Assembly: GCA_902602845.1 (NCBI GenBank)
Contig: CACKSN010000005.1
Coordinates: forward strand, 1-64,000
Direction: 5' to 3'
Source of the DNA: an uncultured Alphaproteobacteria bacterium
GTDB lineage: Bacteria > Pseudomonadota > Alphaproteobacteria > HIMB59 > GCA-002718135
DNA length: 64,000 nt
Shown: positions 56,065 to 64,000 of the stretch, in pieces
How positions within the stretch are numbered: position 1 is the first letter of the stretch
How the letters are laid out: each line of letters opens with the position of its first letter
The notes under the pieces: model-generated
Seen by the model: the letters and a program-made list of their open reading frames with translations, nothing else
What the model was told of the DNA's origin: nothing
Database searches by the model: none
Program-made: the position numbers and the translations under genes

Positions 56065-57343
56065 AATACTTAAATCCCAACTCATTTAAATCTTCTGGAG
56101 TATAAATATTTCTTAGATCAAAAATTATTTTTTCTTTTAAAATTTTTGATATTTTTTTAAAATTTAATGCTCTAAATTCATTCCATTCTGTTCCGATAAT
56201 AATTGCCGATGCTCCTTCACAAGCATCATAAGCAGAATTAAAAAAAACAAGGTTTGAATTTTCTTTTTTAGCATTATTCATTGCTTCGGGATCATAACAT
56301 TGAATATTAAATCCTTTTTCAAATAGTTTAGATGCAATTTTCATGGAAGTAGAATCCCTAACATCATCAGTATTAGGCTTGAAGCTTAAACCCAGAAAAC
56401 AAATAGTAGATTTATTCTCAATATTTGAAATAATCTTATCTGAAATTTTAATTATACGATCTTGGTTAGATTTATTAACAGCATTAATGATTGATAAATC
56501 AATATTTTTCTTTTTGGCAGTTGAAGCAAATGCCTTAACATCTTTTGGAAAACACGATCCGCCAAATCCAGGTCCAGCATTCAAAAATTTAGATCCAATT
56601 CTTTTATCTATACCCATTGCATGTGCAACTTGTTGAACATCAGCTCCTACTACTTCACATAAGTCAGCAACCTCATTAATAAAGGCTATTTTAGTTGCCA
56701 GAAAACTATTTGATGCATATTTAATGATCTCTGAAGTTTCGATAGATGTTGCAACGATTGGAGTTTCTTTTAGAAATAAAGGTCTGTAAAGTTCTTTCAT
56801 GATATTTTCAGATTTTTTATTTTCTGTGCCAATAATCACTCTATCTGGCCTGATAAAATCATTGATTGCAGATCCCTCTCGAAGAAATTCTGGGTTGGAT
56901 ACTATATCAAATAGTTTTTGATCAACTTTTCCTAAAATTATCTTTTTTATCTCTCTTGTAGTTCCAACTGGCACAGTAGACTTAGTTACAACTAAACAAT
57001 ATTTTTTTATATTATCAGCAATTTCTTCAGCAACTTGCCATACAGCACTTAAATCAGTCTCTTCCTCTAATCTTTTTATTGGAGTTCCTACAGTAATAAA
57101 AATTATATCTGAATTTTCTAAGTTGTTTTTTATATTTGATTTGAAAGATATTAATTTTGTTTTATTGATATGTTTGTCCAGAAGTTCATCCATACCTGGC
57201 TCAAAAAAAGGACACTTACCTGATTTCAGTATTTCAAGGCGTTTCTCATCTTTATCTATACAAGTTACAGAATGGCCAAATTCAGCAAAGCATGCTCCCG
57301 TGACCAAACCAACATAACCAGTTCCAACTATTACTAATTTCAT
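56048..57343 (-). CDS. ugd: UDP-glucose 6-dehydrogenase
   Basis: 431 residues. N-terminal Rossmann motif IVGTGYVGLVTGACFAEFGH, the substrate-binding region, catalytic cysteine in GPGFGGSCFPKDVKAF, and the C-terminal UDP-binding domain starting CFLGLSFKPNTDDVRDS. Oxidises UDP-glucose to UDP-glucuronate. A GDP-mannose dehydrogenase is a less likely alternative given FLGLSFKPNTDDVR. Confidence 0.94.
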   Translation of the reverse strand: MKLVIVGTGYVGLVTGACFAEFGHSVTCIDKDEKRLEILKSGKCPFFEPGMDELLDKHINKTKLISFKSNIKNNLENSDIIFITVGTPIKRLEEETDLSAVWQVAEEIADNIKKYCLVVTKSTVPVGTTREIKKIILGKVDQKLFDIVSNPEFLREGSAINDFIRPDRVIIGTENKKSENIMKELYRPLFLKETPIVATSIETSEIIKYASNSFLATKIAFINEVADLCEVVGADVQQVAHAMGIDKRIGSKFLNAGPGFGGSCFPKDVKAFASTAKKKNIDLSIINAVNKSNQDRIIKISDKIISNIENKSTICFLGLSFKPNTDDVRDSTSMKIASKLFEKGFNIQCYDPEAMNNAKKENSNLVFFNSAYDACEGASAIIIGTEWNEFRALNFKKISKILKEKIIFDLRNIYTPEDLNELGFKYYGTGK

Positions 57344-57410
57344 TATGATCCTATAACCTTGATTACATTTGTATTAAATGAGAAATTATAATTTATAGGC
57401 TAAATAATTG

Positions 57411-58421
57411 TTACTTTACAGTATGTACTGAACCTCTTTCAATAATTTTTGATTTTGCAAGAAAATTAAGATTTTTATCTTTTTTATGTAATAAAATATT
57501 TATTGCTCTTTTACCCAATTCTTTCACTGGAAAAGATGCTGCTGTCAACGGTGGTGAACTTAAATCTCTTACAAGAGGTCCATCAAAAGTGATAATTGAT
57601 ATATCTTTGCCAATTTGTAAATTTAAATCATTACATGCTTTTATTGCACTTAAAGCTGAAAATTCTGTAGAACAAATAATAGATGAAATCTCTTTATTAA
57701 CATTTATCATATTTCTAATTATTTCAAAACTTTTTTCTGGCTCTTCTAGCTTTACTGAAGCATAATAATTTTTATTAAATTCAATTTTATTTTTTTTAAG
57801 AGTTTGTAAAAAAGATGCTTTGCGTTCATTTGCAAAATTATATTTTTCTGAAATATTAATATAAGAAATGTGTGTATGATTTTTTTTAATTAAGTAATTA
57901 GTAATACTCTCAATTGCGCCAAAATTATCTAAATCAACCCAAGAAAAGTTGATATTAGATTTGGTCTTACCCCAAGCAACATAATTTATTTTATATTTAT
58001 TTAAAATTTCTATACGTTTGTCATTTATTTTAATATTTTGAAGTACTATATTTTCTATTTTTTGTTCTAAAATTAATTTTTCGTAAGCTTTTATTTCTTC
58101 GTTTTCACTTTTTGCGAATAAGATCTGCAATTGTATACTTTCAGACAATAACTCATCCGACATACCTGATATAAATTGAAAAAAATTACCTTGGTTAAGA
58201 GTACTTGAATTAGTTCCATAAATTGGAAGTACATAACCTACTGTCTTTGTTTTGCCAGACGCTAAAACACTTGCATATGGATTAGGGCTATATTGGTATT
58301 TTAAAGCATATTTTTTTACTTTTTCTCTTGTTTTCTCACTTACATCTGAATAACCACCAAGTGCTCGAGAGACGGTAGTAATCGATAAATCAAGTTTTTT
58401 TGCCAATTCCTTTATATTCAT
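57411..58421 (-). CDS. LacI-family transcriptional repressor
   Basis: 336 residues. The N-terminal helix-turn-helix and hinge read MNIKELAKKLDLSITTVSRA, GGYSDVSEKTREKVKKYA, YSPNPYASVLASGKT, with the hinge helix residues that widen the minor groove at the central CG of LacI operators. A periplasmic-binding-like sensor domain follows. It is divergent from a sugar ABC operon and lies 38 nt from a perfect palindrome, so a sugar-responsive repressor of that operon and of thuA is inferred. Confidence 0.92.
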   Translation of the reverse strand: MNIKELAKKLDLSITTVSRALGGYSDVSEKTREKVKKYALKYQYSPNPYASVLASGKTKTVGYVLPIYGTNSSTLNQGNFFQFISGMSDELLSESIQLQILFAKSENEEIKAYEKLILEQKIENIVLQNIKINDKRIEILNKYKINYVAWGKTKSNINFSWVDLDNFGAIESITNYLIKKNHTHISYINISEKYNFANERKASFLQTLKKNKIEFNKNYYASVKLEEPEKSFEIIRNMINVNKEISSIICSTEFSALSAIKACNDLNLQIGKDISIITFDGPLVRDLSSPPLTAASFPVKELGKRAINILLHKKDKNLNFLAKSKIIERGSVHTVK

Positions 58422-58451
58422 AAAAATATTGAATAACTTAGAAATAAGGAA

Positions 58452-58485
58452 TTGACAACCAAAACGTTTTGGTAAAAAATATAAT
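58452..58485 (+). promoter_or_regulatory. LacI-type operator and promoter of the sugar ABC operon
   Basis: CCAAAACGTTTTGG (58459-58472) is a perfect 14-bp palindrome with the central CG usual for LacI operators. TTGACA at 58452-58457 immediately precedes it. A TATAAT at 58480-58485 is present but at a 22-nt spacing; a poorer A/T-rich -10 at the normal 17-18 nt is also possible. Repressor binding here would block RNA polymerase. Confidence 0.82.
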
Positions 58486-58509
58486 TATATTTATAAATAT
58501 GGAGGAATA

Positions 58510-59820
58510 ATGAATAAATTATTTAAATTATTATTAGTTACCTTCTCATCATTTTTCATAAGCATTTCTGCATTTGCAGGAGGTCATGCTTACACTGGTC
58601 CAGATTTAACTGGACAAAAGGTAGTTATGTTTGGTCCTTGGTTATCGCCAGAGCAAGAAACAATGAGAGAAGTAGGTGCTATTTTTGAAAAAGCTACAGG
58701 TGCTACATTTGAATATGGTGGTTCTGATAGTTTTGAACAACAAGTAATGATCGATCTAAAAGCAGGAAGTGCTGCAGATTTAGTTGTCTTTCCGCAACCA
58801 GGTCTTGCTGCTAATGCTGCTGCTATGGGAGGATTAGTTCCACTAGGAGATGACATAAAACAAATGGTTTTAGATAATTATGCTGCTGGTCAATCATGGG
58901 TTGATCTTTCAACTTATGCTGATGAAAACGGTAATGATCAGTTTAATGCAATTTTCTTTAGAACAAACGTAAAAAGTTTAGTTTGGTATTCGCCAGATAA
59001 CTTTGAAGATAATGGCTACGAAGTTCCTGGAACCATGGAAGAATTAATTGCACTAACAAGACAAATGGCATCAGATGGAAATACTCCGTGGTGTATTGGT
59101 CTAGGTTCAGGTGCAGCAACTGGTTGGCCTGCAACTGACTGGATGGAAGATATCATGTTAAGAACACATACGCCTGATGTTTACGATATGTGGGTATCCA
59201 ACGAAATGCCTTTTAATGACCCAAGAGTTATAGAAGCAATGAATTTCTTTGGAACTTTTGCGTTGAATGATAAGTTTGTAAATGGTGGATCTAAAGCAGT
59301 AGCAACTACTGATTTTAGAGATGCTCCTAATGGACTTTTTACCTCTCCTGCAGAGTGCATGATGCATAGACAAGCAAGTTTTATACCTGCATTTTTCCCA
59401 GAGGGTGTAGAAGCTGGTGTTGATTATGATTTCTTTTATTTTCCAGCATATGCTACTAAGGATTTAGGAACTCCTGTACTAGGGGCTGGAACATTAGTAG
59501 CTGCTACTAATGATAACCAAGCAACAATAGAGTTCATTAAATTTTTAATGCATCCTGAGGCTCACGAATATTGGATGGCTAAAGGGGGCTTCCTTACACC
59601 TCATAAAGGCGTTGATGGAAGTAAATATGCTAGTGAAACTTTTAGAAAACTAGGTGAAATTCTAACAGGTGCTACAACCTTTAGATTTGATGCTTCTGAC
59701 TTAATGCCAGGTGCGATTGGTGCAGGTACTTTCTGGACTGGTATGGTTGATTATACCAATGGAAAGTCCGCACAAGATGTAGCTGATGCGATCCAAGATA
59801 GTTGGGACGCAATTAAATAA
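58510..59820 (+). CDS. aglE: Sugar ABC transporter substrate-binding protein (alpha-glucoside type, AglE-like)
   Basis: 436 residues. Signal peptide about 1-23 (ending AFA), mature start GGHAYTGPDLTG. The fold is the extracellular solute-binding family 1 type; KVVMFGPWLSPEQETM, LVVFPQPGLAANAAAMGGLV and GLGSGAATGWPATDWMED resemble AglE proteins for alpha-glucosides such as trehalose, sucrose or maltose. A GGAGG ribosome-binding site lies 5-9 nt before ATG. Negative residues dominate the surface, unlike the lysine-rich neighbours, as expected for an abundant periplasmic protein. Confidence 0.87.
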   Translation: MNKLFKLLLVTFSSFFISISAFAGGHAYTGPDLTGQKVVMFGPWLSPEQETMREVGAIFEKATGATFEYGGSDSFEQQVMIDLKAGSAADLVVFPQPGLAANAAAMGGLVPLGDDIKQMVLDNYAAGQSWVDLSTYADENGNDQFNAIFFRTNVKSLVWYSPDNFEDNGYEVPGTMEELIALTRQMASDGNTPWCIGLGSGAATGWPATDWMEDIMLRTHTPDVYDMWVSNEMPFNDPRVIEAMNFFGTFALNDKFVNGGSKAVATTDFRDAPNGLFTSPAECMMHRQASFIPAFFPEGVEAGVDYDFFYFPAYATKDLGTPVLGAGTLVAATNDNQATIEFIKFLMHPEAHEYWMAKGGFLTPHKGVDGSKYASETFRKLGEILTGATTFRFDASDLMPGAIGAGTFWTGMVDYTNGKSAQDVADAIQDSWDAIK

Positions 59821-59833
59821 TTCCTCTTGTTGA

Positions 59834-59871
59834 AACAGGCGAACAATTATCTTGTTCGCCTGTTTTTTTTA
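59834..59871 (+). terminator. Strong intercistronic hairpin after the binding-protein gene
   Basis: AACAGGCGAACAA (59834-59846) pairs perfectly with TTGTTCGCCTGTT (59852-59864) around TTATC and is followed by a run of T. It has all features of an intrinsic terminator, yet lies between aglE and the permease genes with no other promoter apparent. It likely gives partial termination or 3'-end protection, keeping binding-protein mRNA in excess. Confidence 0.88.
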
Positions 59872-59886
59872 TATATTTAAAAGTTA

Positions 59887-60870
59887 ATGAGTGTTTTCAA
59901 TTTATTTTTTATTGTTTTTCTTGGAATACTAGTATTCATTTTATATTTTCATATTTCTAATTCAGTTCTAGATTATTTAGAAAAAAAAAATAATAGAAGA
60001 TATAATTTTGAAAATTCAATAAGAGTTATAATCTTCATAGCTCCTGCATTTATAGTGTTATTTATATTTATTTTGTATCCAGTTTTTGAAACAGTAAGAC
60101 TAAGTTTTTACGATAAATTTGGCAGGGAATTTGTTGGACTTTATAATTATAAGTGGGCAATTAATGATCCTGAGTTTCAAAGAAGTATTTTAAACAACTT
60201 GGGCTGGTTATTAATAGTTCCTACTTTAAGTACTTTTTTTGGGTTAGTTATAGCGAACTTAGCCGATAAAGTTTGGTGGGGATCAATTGCAAAGTCAATT
60301 ATTTTTATGCCTATGGCAATTTCTTTTGTAGGGGCTGGAGTAATTTGGAAATTTATTTATGAATATAGAGGTCCTGGTGATACACAAATTGGACTTCTTA
60401 ATGCAATAATTGTTTCATTTGGTTATGAACCTCAAGCTTGGCTTACCATTCCAATCTGGAATAATATATTTTTAATGGCTATTATGATTTGGATACAAAC
60501 AGGTTTAGCTTTAGTAATTTTTAGTGCAGCCTTAAGAGGTATTCCAAAAGAAACACTAGAGGCAGCAAGAATTGATGGTGCAAGTGAATTAAAAATATTT
60601 TTTTCAATTATTATTCCTTACCTTGAACAAACAATTTTAGTAATTTGGACTTTAATTACTATTATTGTTTTAAGAATATTTGATATTATTTTTGCTATGA
60701 CAAATGGTGAATGGCAAACAGGGGTGCTTGCTAATCTTATGTATGATTGGATGTTTAGAGGTGGCGGGGACTCAGGCAGAGGTAGTGTTTTAGCAATTGT
60801 AATAATGATTGGAGTAATACCTATTTTAGCATGGAACTTATATAAACACCGACAGGAACAAAAAATTTAA
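59887..60870 (+). CDS. aglF: Sugar ABC transporter permease (AglF-like)
   Basis: 327 residues, about seven to eight helices. EAA loop for ATPase contact: KETLEAARIDGASELKIFFS. IIFIAPAFIVLFIFILYPVF followed by ETVRLSFYDKFG is the MalF-type start of the transporter core after an additional N-terminal helix. Its stop overlaps the aglG start by one base. Confidence 0.88.
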   Translation: MSVFNLFFIVFLGILVFILYFHISNSVLDYLEKKNNRRYNFENSIRVIIFIAPAFIVLFIFILYPVFETVRLSFYDKFGREFVGLYNYKWAINDPEFQRSILNNLGWLLIVPTLSTFFGLVIANLADKVWWGSIAKSIIFMPMAISFVGAGVIWKFIYEYRGPGDTQIGLLNAIIVSFGYEPQAWLTIPIWNNIFLMAIMIWIQTGLALVIFSAALRGIPKETLEAARIDGASELKIFFSIIIPYLEQTILVIWTLITIIVLRIFDIIFAMTNGEWQTGVLANLMYDWMFRGGGDSGRGSVLAIVIMIGVIPILAWNLYKHRQEQKI

Positions 60871-62009
60871 TGAAAAAAATTAATATTTCATCCTTTTTTT
60901 CTCAATTATTATTAATGTTTTTTGTAATATTATGGATAATACCAACTTTTGGACTCTTTATAAGTTCTTTAAGAGATAAAGATTTATTAGCTATAAGTGG
61001 TTGGTGGACATCACTTACTACAACAAAAGTCAATGAAATTCATAGAATGGCTGGTATGGAAGAACAAATTAATGAAGATGGGTTTTTTCTTATTAAGGGA
61101 AATTTATTCGAATATAATACAGGAAAAAAAATTCAATCATTTGGTATTACATCAAAAAATATTAATGAATTTGCAGTCAATGAAATAGCAACCTTTAAAG
61201 ATAATAGTCAAGTTACAGTAAATGAAAATGGTGTATATATTTGGAAATCACAACAAGAATTTTCAAAAAAGAAAGGCAAAAGACTATTTATTACAGCTTT
61301 AAGCCCACCTTCATTTACTTTTGATAATTATAAAGAAGTTTTATTTAAAGAAGGAATAGGTCAAGCATTTTTAAATACAACCGCTGTAGCTTTACCATCA
61401 ACATTAATTCCATTAATAATATGCTCTTTTTTTGCATACGCTCTTACATGGATGAAATTTTATGGAAGAGATACATTGTTGGCAGTAATAATTGCCTCAT
61501 TAGTAGTGCCGCTTCAAATGTCACTAATACCCATACTCACAATATATAATGATTTTGGTGCTTTATTTGGTGTGGCAGCAAAATCATACCCAGGAGTTTG
61601 GATGGCTCATACAGGCTTTGGTCTTGCATCAACAACTTTCTTATTAAGAAACTTTATTAAATCTTTACCAAATGAAATGATGGAAGCTGCAAAAGTAGAT
61701 GGAGCATCTCATTATGATATCTTTATCAGAATAATACTTCCATTATCAGTACCTGCTTTTGCATCAATATTTATTTTGCAATTTTTATGGTGTTGGAATG
61801 ACTTATTAGTTGGACTTGTTTTTTTAGATCAAGTTCCAAGTGAAATAATATTAACTGCAAAATTAAAAGAGCTATTAGGTTCTAGAGGTGAAAATTGGGA
61901 AATTTTAACCACTGGTGCATTTGTTTCAATGACAGTACCTTTGTTTATCTTCTTTGCCTTACAGAGATATTTTATAAGAGGTCTGGTAGCTGGTTCTGTA
62001 AAAGGTTAG
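60870..62009 (+). CDS. aglG: Sugar ABC transporter permease (AglG-like)
   Basis: 379 residues. MalG-type permease with EAA loop MMEAAKVDGASHYDIFIRII. Between helix 1 and the core is an extra periplasmic region (about residues 45-150), which is a normal feature of the AglG subfamily and supports the alpha-glucoside assignment. No ATPase gene follows within the operon; it may be beyond the window or shared. Confidence 0.88.
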   Translation: MKKINISSFFSQLLLMFFVILWIIPTFGLFISSLRDKDLLAISGWWTSLTTTKVNEIHRMAGMEEQINEDGFFLIKGNLFEYNTGKKIQSFGITSKNINEFAVNEIATFKDNSQVTVNENGVYIWKSQQEFSKKKGKRLFITALSPPSFTFDNYKEVLFKEGIGQAFLNTTAVALPSTLIPLIICSFFAYALTWMKFYGRDTLLAVIIASLVVPLQMSLIPILTIYNDFGALFGVAAKSYPGVWMAHTGFGLASTTFLLRNFIKSLPNEMMEAAKVDGASHYDIFIRIILPLSVPAFASIFILQFLWCWNDLLVGLVFLDQVPSEIILTAKLKELLGSRGENWEILTTGAFVSMTVPLFIFFALQRYFIRGLVAGSVKG

Positions 62010-62013
62010 GATA

Positions 62014-62322
62014 TCAAATTTTAAGGTAAATTTTGTCACCTTCTACCTTTACATCATATGTCTTCAAAGCAACACATGGAGGATCCTGTATTACTTCTCC
62101 TGTTTTGATATTAAATATTCCTTGATGCATTGGGCATTCAATCTCATCATCTGTAACTAAACCATCTTCAAGATGAACTTCTTCGTGGGTGCAAATACCA
62201 TCAGTTGCAAAAAAACCATCTTTAATATTATAGATACAGAAGGTTTTATCACCATGATCAAATCTGATAAGATCTTCAAAATCAATTTGATCTTTGTCAC
62301 AAACAAATATCCAATTTTCCAT
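62014..62322 (-). CDS. Rieske-type [2Fe-2S] ferredoxin (MocE/dioxygenase-ferredoxin-like)
   Basis: 102 residues. The cluster ligands are in GICTHEEVHLEDG (Cys-x-His) and IECPMHQGIFNIKTGE (Cys-x-x-His). The length and ending VKVEGDKIYLKI match soluble Rieske ferredoxins that pass electrons to ring-hydroxylating oxygenases, and the rhizopine protein MocE. It is on the opposite strand from the flanking sugar genes, with no oxygenase or reductase nearby. Confidence 0.88.
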   Translation of the reverse strand: MENWIFVCDKDQIDFEDLIRFDHGDKTFCIYNIKDGFFATDGICTHEEVHLEDGLVTDDEIECPMHQGIFNIKTGEVIQDPPCVALKTYDVKVEGDKIYLKI

Positions 62323-62408
62323 AAGTTAAATATAGTTATAAAAATTTTTTAAACAACAATGTATGTCTATTATTAGTTAAATTTAAATTAAATATAATTA
62401 TCTTTTTC

Positions 62409-62438
62409 TTGACTCCAAAACGTTTTGGAATTTATATA
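62409..62438 (+). promoter_or_regulatory. LacI-type operator and promoter of the thuA operon
   Basis: TCCAAAACGTTTTGGA (62414-62429) is a perfect 16-bp palindrome whose 14-bp core is identical to the operator at 58459. It fills the spacer between a -35-like TTGACT (62409-62414) and a -10-like TATATA (62433-62438), an 18-nt spacing, directly upstream of the thuA start at 62460. Confidence 0.85.
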
Positions 62439-62459
62439 AGGTTTTATTAAATCAATCTT

Positions 62460-63242
62460 ATGACTAATGTAATTATTTGGAACGAAAATATTCATGAAAT
62501 AGAAAATGAAGATGTTAAGAAAATTTACCCAAATGGTATTCATAATTGTTTAAAAGATTTTTTATCAAAAGATTCTAATTTAGTTGTTCAAACAGCTACT
62601 CTTCGAGAAAATGAACATGGTCTAAGTGAAAATAAATTAAAAAATTGTGATGTGCTTATTTGGTGGGGTCATAAAGCTCATGAAGAAGTATCTGACAAGA
62701 TAGTAAATTTAGTACAAAGAAGGGTTTTAGAAGGTATGGGTTTAATTGTTTTACATTCTGGACATCATTCAAAAATTTTTAAAAGACTAATGGGTACAAA
62801 TTGTAATCTCATGTGGAGAGAATACGGTGAAAAAGAAAGGTTATGGATATGCAATCCTGGACACCCAATATGTGACGGTTTAGAACCTTACTTTGAATTA
62901 GAAATGGAAGAAATGTATGGTGAGCCATTTCAAGTACCATCTCCAGATGAAACACTTTTTACAAGCTGGTTTGAGGGTGGAGAAACATTTAGATCTGGAT
63001 TATTATATAAAAGAGGAAATGGTAATATTTTTTATTTTCGTCCTGGTCATGAAACATATCCAACTTATTTTAATAAAAACATTCAAAAGATTTTAAATAA
63101 TGCAATACATTTTGTTAAATCAAAAAATAAAATAATATGGGAAGATATTCATTCTCCAAATCCAAAAAGTAATAGATCTAAACCAATTGAGAATATAGAT
63201 AAAAAAGGTTTTACAGTAGATCACCCAACAGAAAAAAATTAA
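62460..63242 (+). CDS. ThuA-domain protein (trehalose-utilisation type)
   Basis: 260 residues of the ThuA family (glutamine-amidotransferase-like fold). [57 protein letters not shown] and [13 protein letters not shown] are the conserved blocks. In rhizobia ThuA and ThuB act in trehalose and related disaccharide catabolism via 3-keto intermediates. Here it precedes a Gfo/Idh/MocA oxidoreductase by one base and has its own LacI operator. Confidence 0.88.
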   Translation: MTNVIIWNENIHEIENEDVKKIYPNGIHNCLKDFLSKDSNLVVQTATLRENEHGLSENKLKNCDVLIWWGHKAHEEVSDKIVNLVQRRVLEGMGLIVLHSGHHSKIFKRLMGTNCNLMWREYGEKERLWICNPGHPICDGLEPYFELEMEEMYGEPFQVPSPDETLFTSWFEGGETFRSGLLYKRGNGNIFYFRPGHETYPTYFNKNIQKILNNAIHFVKSKNKIIWEDIHSPNPKSNRSKPIENIDKKGFTVDHPTEKN

Positions 63243-63243
63243 A

Positions 63244-64000
63244 GTGAAATTAGGTATAGTTGGAACAGGAAATATTTCTTCAAGACACTTGGATGAATTT
63301 CAGAAAATTGAAAATGTTAACATTGAAGCAGTTTGTGATACTAACGAACAAAACTTAAATAAATTTTTAAATAAATACAAATCAAACAATATTAGAGGAT
63401 ATTCAACTCTAGAGGAAATGCTAGAAAAAGAAAAAAATTTTGACGGAATAAGTAACACAACACCAGATAAATTTCATAAAGAGACTACACTGAAAATTTT
63501 AGAAAAAGGCTACAATATTTTTTGTGAAAAACCTTTAGCTGAAAACTATCAAGATGCGAGAGAAATGGTTCAGGCAGCATTACGGTCTAATAAAATTAAT
63601 ATGGTCAATTTTACATACAGAGAATCTAGCGCGTATCAAAAATTGGTAAAAATTGTAAAATCAGGTGAAATTGGTGTTCCAAGACATGTTAGTGCTTGCT
63701 ATTATCAATCTTGGTTAGCTAGTAATAAATGGGGCGATTGGAGAAATGACGATAAATGGCTTTGGAGACTTTCTACAAAACATGGCAGTAATGGTGCTTT
63801 AGGTGATACAGGTGTTCATATTTTTGATTTCACAGTTAATGCTGTTGGAGATATCAAAAAAATTTTTGCAGATTTAAAAACTTATTATGACAAAGGAGAT
63901 AAAATTAAAAATTACGTCTTAGATGCAAATGATGGTTTTAATTCTTTAGTTAGATTTGAAAATGGTGCAATTGGAACAATAACAAATACTAGATATGCAA
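63244..64000 (+). CDS. Gfo/Idh/MocA-family oxidoreductase (ThuB-like), cut by window edge
   Basis: The open frame from GTG 63244 gives 252 residues to the window end. The Rossmann motif is KLGIVGTGNISSRHLDEF, and the family motif NIFCEKPLAENYQDA contains the EKP triad; DTGVHIFDF is the later histidine motif. NAD(P)-dependent sugar dehydrogenase, probably acting on the same substrate as the ThuA protein. The C-terminus is missing. Confidence 0.9.
   Translation, partial: MKLGIVGTGNISSRHLDEFQKIENVNIEAVCDTNEQNLNKFLNKYKSNNIRGYSTLEEMLEKEKNFDGISNTTPDKFHKETTLKILEKGYNIFCEKPLAENYQDAREMVQAALRSNKINMVNFTYRESSAYQKLVKIVKSGEIGVPRHVSACYYQSWLASNKWGDWRNDDKWLWRLSTKHGSNGALGDTGVHIFDFTVNAVGDIKKIFADLKTYYDKGDKIKNYVLDANDGFNSLVRFENGAIGTITNTRYA

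Noticed and set aside
61000-61320. Apparent foreign insert in the AglG-like permease
   Set aside because: AglG-type permeases normally carry an extra periplasmic region at this point, and the protein is of usual AglG length.

Overview
The window is about 64 kb of very AT-rich (roughly 30 % GC by eye), densely packed bacterial chromosome. The gene order tig-clpP-clpX-lon-hup-tRNA-nuoA..N-birA, the 14-gene nuo operon and the family resemblances all point to an Alphaproteobacterium. The AT-richness, minimal spacers, and many overlapping start and stop codons suggest a streamlined marine lineage. A PII (glnB) gene and an alpha-glucoside-type ABC system argue against core SAR11, because Pelagibacter ubique is reported to lack PII. 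A HIMB59/AEGEAN-169-like organism would fit, but that is inference without a phylogeny.

Layout. 1-14.2 kb, minus strand: 5' part of birA, then the complete complex I operon (nuoA to nuoN). 14.2-20.8 kb, minus: tRNA-Asp, tRNA-Val, an HU gene with a terminator, lon, clpX, clpP, tig, tRNA-Leu, tRNA-His. 20.8-24 kb, plus: an aminotransferase translationally coupled to glnB (PII), then two tandem glutamine-riboswitch aptamers in front of glnA. 24-29.7 kb: parE-glpK, a class I glutamine amidotransferase, iolE, a cytochrome c'. 29.7-36.1 kb, minus: an orphan amino-acid ABC permease pair, a glycosyltransferase-like gene, tRNA-Phe, yacG, infA, hisD-hisG, a tiny basic ORF, murA and a DUF2256 zinc-ribbon gene. 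36.1-37.7 kb: a membrane metal (manganese-type) transporter divergent from an MntR-like regulator, with a perfect 20-bp palindrome between them. 37.9-50.9 kb: a mosaic of short metabolic and transport genes (methyltransferase, nitrilase, HpcH/HpaI aldolase, Uup ABC-F, MFS, GST, pdxJ, LysE, dipeptidase, cyclophilin, RidA, FemAB-like), three of them short membrane or hypothetical ORFs, and tRNA-Thr. 50.9-57.3 kb: clpS-clpA, a D,D-carboxypeptidase with a SPOR domain, phosphohexomutase and UDP-glucose dehydrogenase. 57.4-64 kb: a LacI regulator, an AglEFG-like sugar importer, a Rieske ferredoxin, a ThuA-domain gene and a truncated Gfo/Idh/MocA oxidoreductase.

How the parts fit. The most distinctive module is nitrogen control at 21.9-24 kb: a PII protein with a rebuilt T-loop, next to a glnA gene whose leader carries two complete glutamine aptamers and a terminator-like hairpin. 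This suggests direct RNA sensing of glutamine in place of, or beside, the usual proteobacterial NtrBC cascade. The second is a small LacI regulon: the same perfect palindrome CCAAAACGTTTTGG lies in front of both the sugar-transport operon and the thuA-oxidoreductase operon, abutting a -35-like TTGACA/T each time, so uptake and catabolism of one sugar are probably derepressed together. The third is the divergent metal transporter/MntR pair.

No CRISPR array, insertion sequence, prophage or rRNA was seen. No stretch longer than 300 bases lacks a gene or RNA; the longest non-protein stretches (14164-14458, 20498-20810 and 22307-22555) are filled by tRNA genes or the glnA leader.
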